A stretch of DNA of 64,000 nt from an uncultured Muribaculaceae bacterium (GTDB lineage Bacteria; Bacteroidota; Bacteroidia; Bacteroidales; Muribaculaceae). The notes beneath the pieces were generated by a model. That model was not told where the DNA came from. It saw only the letters and a program-made list of their open reading frames with translations, and did no database searches. The DNA lies in the NCBI GenBank assembly GCA_947176745.1, contig CAMWRV010000003.1:19715-83714 (forward strand), in the 5' to 3' direction. Position 1 is the stretch's first letter; each line of letters begins with the position of its first letter. A program made the translations under genes and the position numbers. Below are positions 62,413-64,000 of the stretch, in pieces.

Positions 62413-63372
62413 TCATTCTTTACGCGACGCATGGGGATTCAGATCTTTGAGATCGACAAGTTTGTGCAGAATCGCAAAGATGGCGAGACCGGCAGTGGAA
62501 TGGATCTCGAGTTTTGAACTTATATTCTTGCGATGCGTGGCTACCGTATGCACCGACAGACACAAAGCATCGGCGATCTCCTTGTTCGACATCCCTTTGG
62601 CCACACAACATATTATCTCCTTCTCCCTCTCTCCGAGAGCCTCGACTTTCTCATCCTTGGCCTCCTGGGCCTTCTCCTCTTTTTCAGTTACACTCAATTT
62701 CTTTTCGAGCTGCTCCACTGCCGGAACGAAAAGATGGTTCTCGACAAGAAAATGACTCATCAGATCCTTCTCAAGATTGATTATGTCAAACAGGACGGAA
62801 CTTAACAGGGCATTCCCTTTCTGTGAATAATGATAGATGAAGATGTCCTTAAGCTCGTTAAGTTGCTGCCCCATATGATCATGGTCGACAGAAAACTGTG
62901 AGATTCCGAAAGAATCGTCCCTGACTCCCGACAAAAGACCCTCTACATATCTGAACACCACATCGTTTTCATGCGAGAGATGCTGTCTGACTTCTGCCAC
63001 ATAGTCATCAAAGAATTTGATAAGAAGAAATGACACTTCATTGGTTTCCGAACAGTTTATGGCCTCGATGATACGATGTCTGATCTTGGGAAGCGAGATA
63101 TCTATGAATGAACTGTGCGCACGCTTCAGGTAGTCCATAAGCGAAGGCAACGCCACAGGATAAGACTCATGCTCACGACCGCTGAGAAGATTGCACACGG
63201 CAAGAAATGTGCCTATGTCGACATGATTGTTGTCGCAAGTTTCCCGGACAGTGCTGTCTCCGAAGCCGAACGCTATGTCAAATCTGCTTATGGTCATAAG
63301 GAGCAGATTATTGTCGCGTATAAGCTCTCGCATTGTGTTATCGGGTTTGTATGAACTGTGTCTGTCTATCAT
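62413..63372 (-). CDS. LuxR-type transcriptional regulator with an N-terminal hemerythrin/RIC-like di-iron domain
   Basis: This 319-residue protein has a degenerate DUF542-like N-terminus (about 12-62, without the Cys-Cys pair of ScdA/YtfE) and then a hemerythrin-like helical bundle. Candidate iron ligands H86, H131, E135, H164, H207 and E211 have nearly the spacing of the RIC protein YtfE. A charged coiled linker (about 222-245) leads to a GerE/LuxR helix-turn-helix (GEREKEIICCVAKGMSNKEIADALCLSVHTVATHRKNISSKL). It probably senses oxygen, nitric oxide or iron. The start at 63372 follows a good promoter; longer reading adds the promoter itself. Confidence 0.88.
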   Translation of the reverse strand: MIDRHSSYKPDNTMRELIRDNNLLLMTISRFDIAFGFGDSTVRETCDNNHVDIGTFLAVCNLLSGREHESYPVALPSLMDYLKRAHSSFIDISLPKIRHRIIEAINCSETNEVSFLLIKFFDDYVAEVRQHLSHENDVVFRYVEGLLSGVRDDSFGISQFSVDHDHMGQQLNELKDIFIYHYSQKGNALLSSVLFDIINLEKDLMSHFLVENHLFVPAVEQLEKKLSVTEKEEKAQEAKDEKVEALGEREKEIICCVAKGMSNKEIADALCLSVHTVATHRKNISSKLEIHSTAGLAIFAILHKLVDLKDLNPHASRKE

Positions 63373-63393
63373 CGTGATTGGTGTTTGATCATG

Positions 63394-63424
63394 CAAATTT
63401 AACCCTTTTTTGTCAGAACTCCAA
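63394..63424 (-). promoter_or_regulatory. promoter of the hemerythrin-LuxR gene
   Basis: Minus-strand TTG (63424-63422) and TAAATTTG (63401-63394) with a 20-base spacer, 21 bases before the start. It lies just downstream of the icd terminator. Confidence 0.7.
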
Positions 63425-63426
63425 TT

Positions 63427-63460
63427 AAAAAGAGGCGGACAACTCATCGTTGTCCGCCTC
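63427..63460 (-). terminator. terminator of icd
   Basis: GAGGCGGACAAC (63432-63443) pairs perfectly with GTTGTCCGCCTC (63449-63460). On the minus strand it is followed by TTTTT. Confidence 0.93.
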
Positions 63461-63502
63461 GCGCAAGTCAGGCCATATGCCTGCAATGATCAATCGTAAT
63501 GG

Positions 63503-64000
63503 TTATTTCTCAAGACGCTTCTCAAGGTTGGCCCGGATTGCGAGCAGGAAGTCGCGAGAATTCACAGCATGGGGTTCCACGCCCTCCATGAGGTTGACGA
63601 GGTCTTTTGTGACTGTGCCCTGATTGAGTGTGTCGAAACATGCGTCCTCAAGCTGATCGGCGAAGTTGACAAGAGCTGCGTTGCCGTCAAGCTCTCCGCG
63701 TTTGCGGAGCGCGCCGCTCCATGCGAAAATAGTCGCCATGGAGTTTGTGGAAGTCTCCTCACCCTTGAGATGCTTGTAGTAGTGGCGTGTCACGGTGCCG
63801 TGCGCAGCCTCATATTCATACTTGCCGTCGGGAGACACAAGCACCGAGGTCATCATGGCGAGAGAACCAAACGCTGTCGATACCATGTCTGACATGACAT
63901 CGCCGTCATAGTTCTTGCAAGCCCAGATGAAACCGCCCTCGCTTCTGATCACACGTGCCACAGCATCGTCTATGAGCGTATAGAAATACTCAAGACCCAG
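63503..64000 (-). CDS. icd: NADP-dependent isocitrate dehydrogenase (eukaryote-like homodimeric type), C-terminal part
   Basis: The frame runs off the right edge, leaving 166 C-terminal codons. The sequence [34 protein letters not shown] with the metal-binding aspartates, followed by [35 protein letters not shown], is typical of the subfamily II (mitochondrial/cytosolic eukaryote-like) NADP enzyme. It converts isocitrate to 2-oxoglutarate in the oxidative branch of the incomplete TCA cycle. It has its own terminator 43 bases downstream of the stop. Confidence 0.95.
   Translation of the reverse strand: MGLEYFYTLIDDAVARVIRSEGGFIWACKNYDGDVMSDMVSTAFGSLAMMTSVLVSPDGKYEYEAAHGTVTRHYYKHLKGEETSTNSMATIFAWSGALRKRGELDGNAALVNFADQLEDACFDTLNQGTVTKDLVNLMEGVEPHAVNSRDFLLAIRANLEKRLEK

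Noticed and set aside
1..64000. CRISPR array, prophage or integrative element
   Set aside because: No regularly spaced repeats, integrase, transposase, phage structural or conjugation genes were seen; nearly all genes are chromosomal housekeeping or envelope genes.

Overview
The window is ordinary chromosomal DNA from a Bacteroidales bacterium, most likely a Muribaculaceae-type gut organism. That placement is inferred. The direct signs are many promoter boxes of the Bacteroidota form TAnnTTTG, the absence of obvious Shine-Dalgarno sites, a TonB receptor with a carboxypeptidase-like N-terminal domain, a CotH protein with a secretion-tail-like C-terminus, DUF3843 and DUF1846 proteins, and a moderate GC content. 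About 45 genes are supported. I see no rRNA, tRNA, CRISPR array, prophage or transposase gene.

Region 1 (1-8.3 kb): the end of an M3 peptidase, nadC, a YraN protein, a SpoU/TrmH rRNA or tRNA methyltransferase, endonuclease IV, an MFS sugar transporter with an unusual extra domain, and the serine pair serC-serA. Region 2 (8.3-15.2 kb): a secreted CotH protein bracketed by related palindromic repeats, an S1/P1 nuclease, then a tightly packed set of an HsdR-N nuclease-like protein, a UvrD/PcrA helicase and nspC. Region 3 (15.4-22.9 kb): nrdD-nrdG, a Zn/Cd-type P-type ATPase overlapping a Fur-family regulator, and a RelA/SpoT homologue with an intact hydrolase but a degenerate synthetase.

Region 4 (23-37 kb): secreted and enzyme genes (a carboxypeptidase-regulatory-like protein, a HAD phosphatase, a 50-residue small protein, DUF1846, an M16 protease, DUF2156, polyprenol-phosphate mannosyltransferase, an OmpA-type protein, a histidine phosphatase, DUF3843, hisS). 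Region 5 (37-50.5 kb): a TonB receptor, rsfS-ftsH, a complete RND efflux operon (adaptor, permease, outer membrane factor) followed 19 bp later by lpxA, then cdsA. Region 6 (50.5-57.3 kb): envelope genes on the minus strand (a beta-barrel protein, a LysM plus binding-protein-like protein, a FadL-type protein, a Trp/Tyr/Gly-rich exported protein) and a TrmN6-type methyltransferase. Region 7 (57.4-64 kb): lon and a DEAD-box helicase that converge on a 159-bp MITE-like element, an ECF sigma factor, a hemerythrin-LuxR fusion regulator and the end of icd.

The most notable observations are: the 159-bp element with perfect terminal inverted repeats and a TTA flanking duplication, whose arm encodes the last residues and stop of the helicase, with solo copies of its end elsewhere; the hemerythrin-LuxR regulator with the full RIC-type iron-ligand spacing; the RSH protein with a broken synthetase site; and two transporters carrying unusual insertions.
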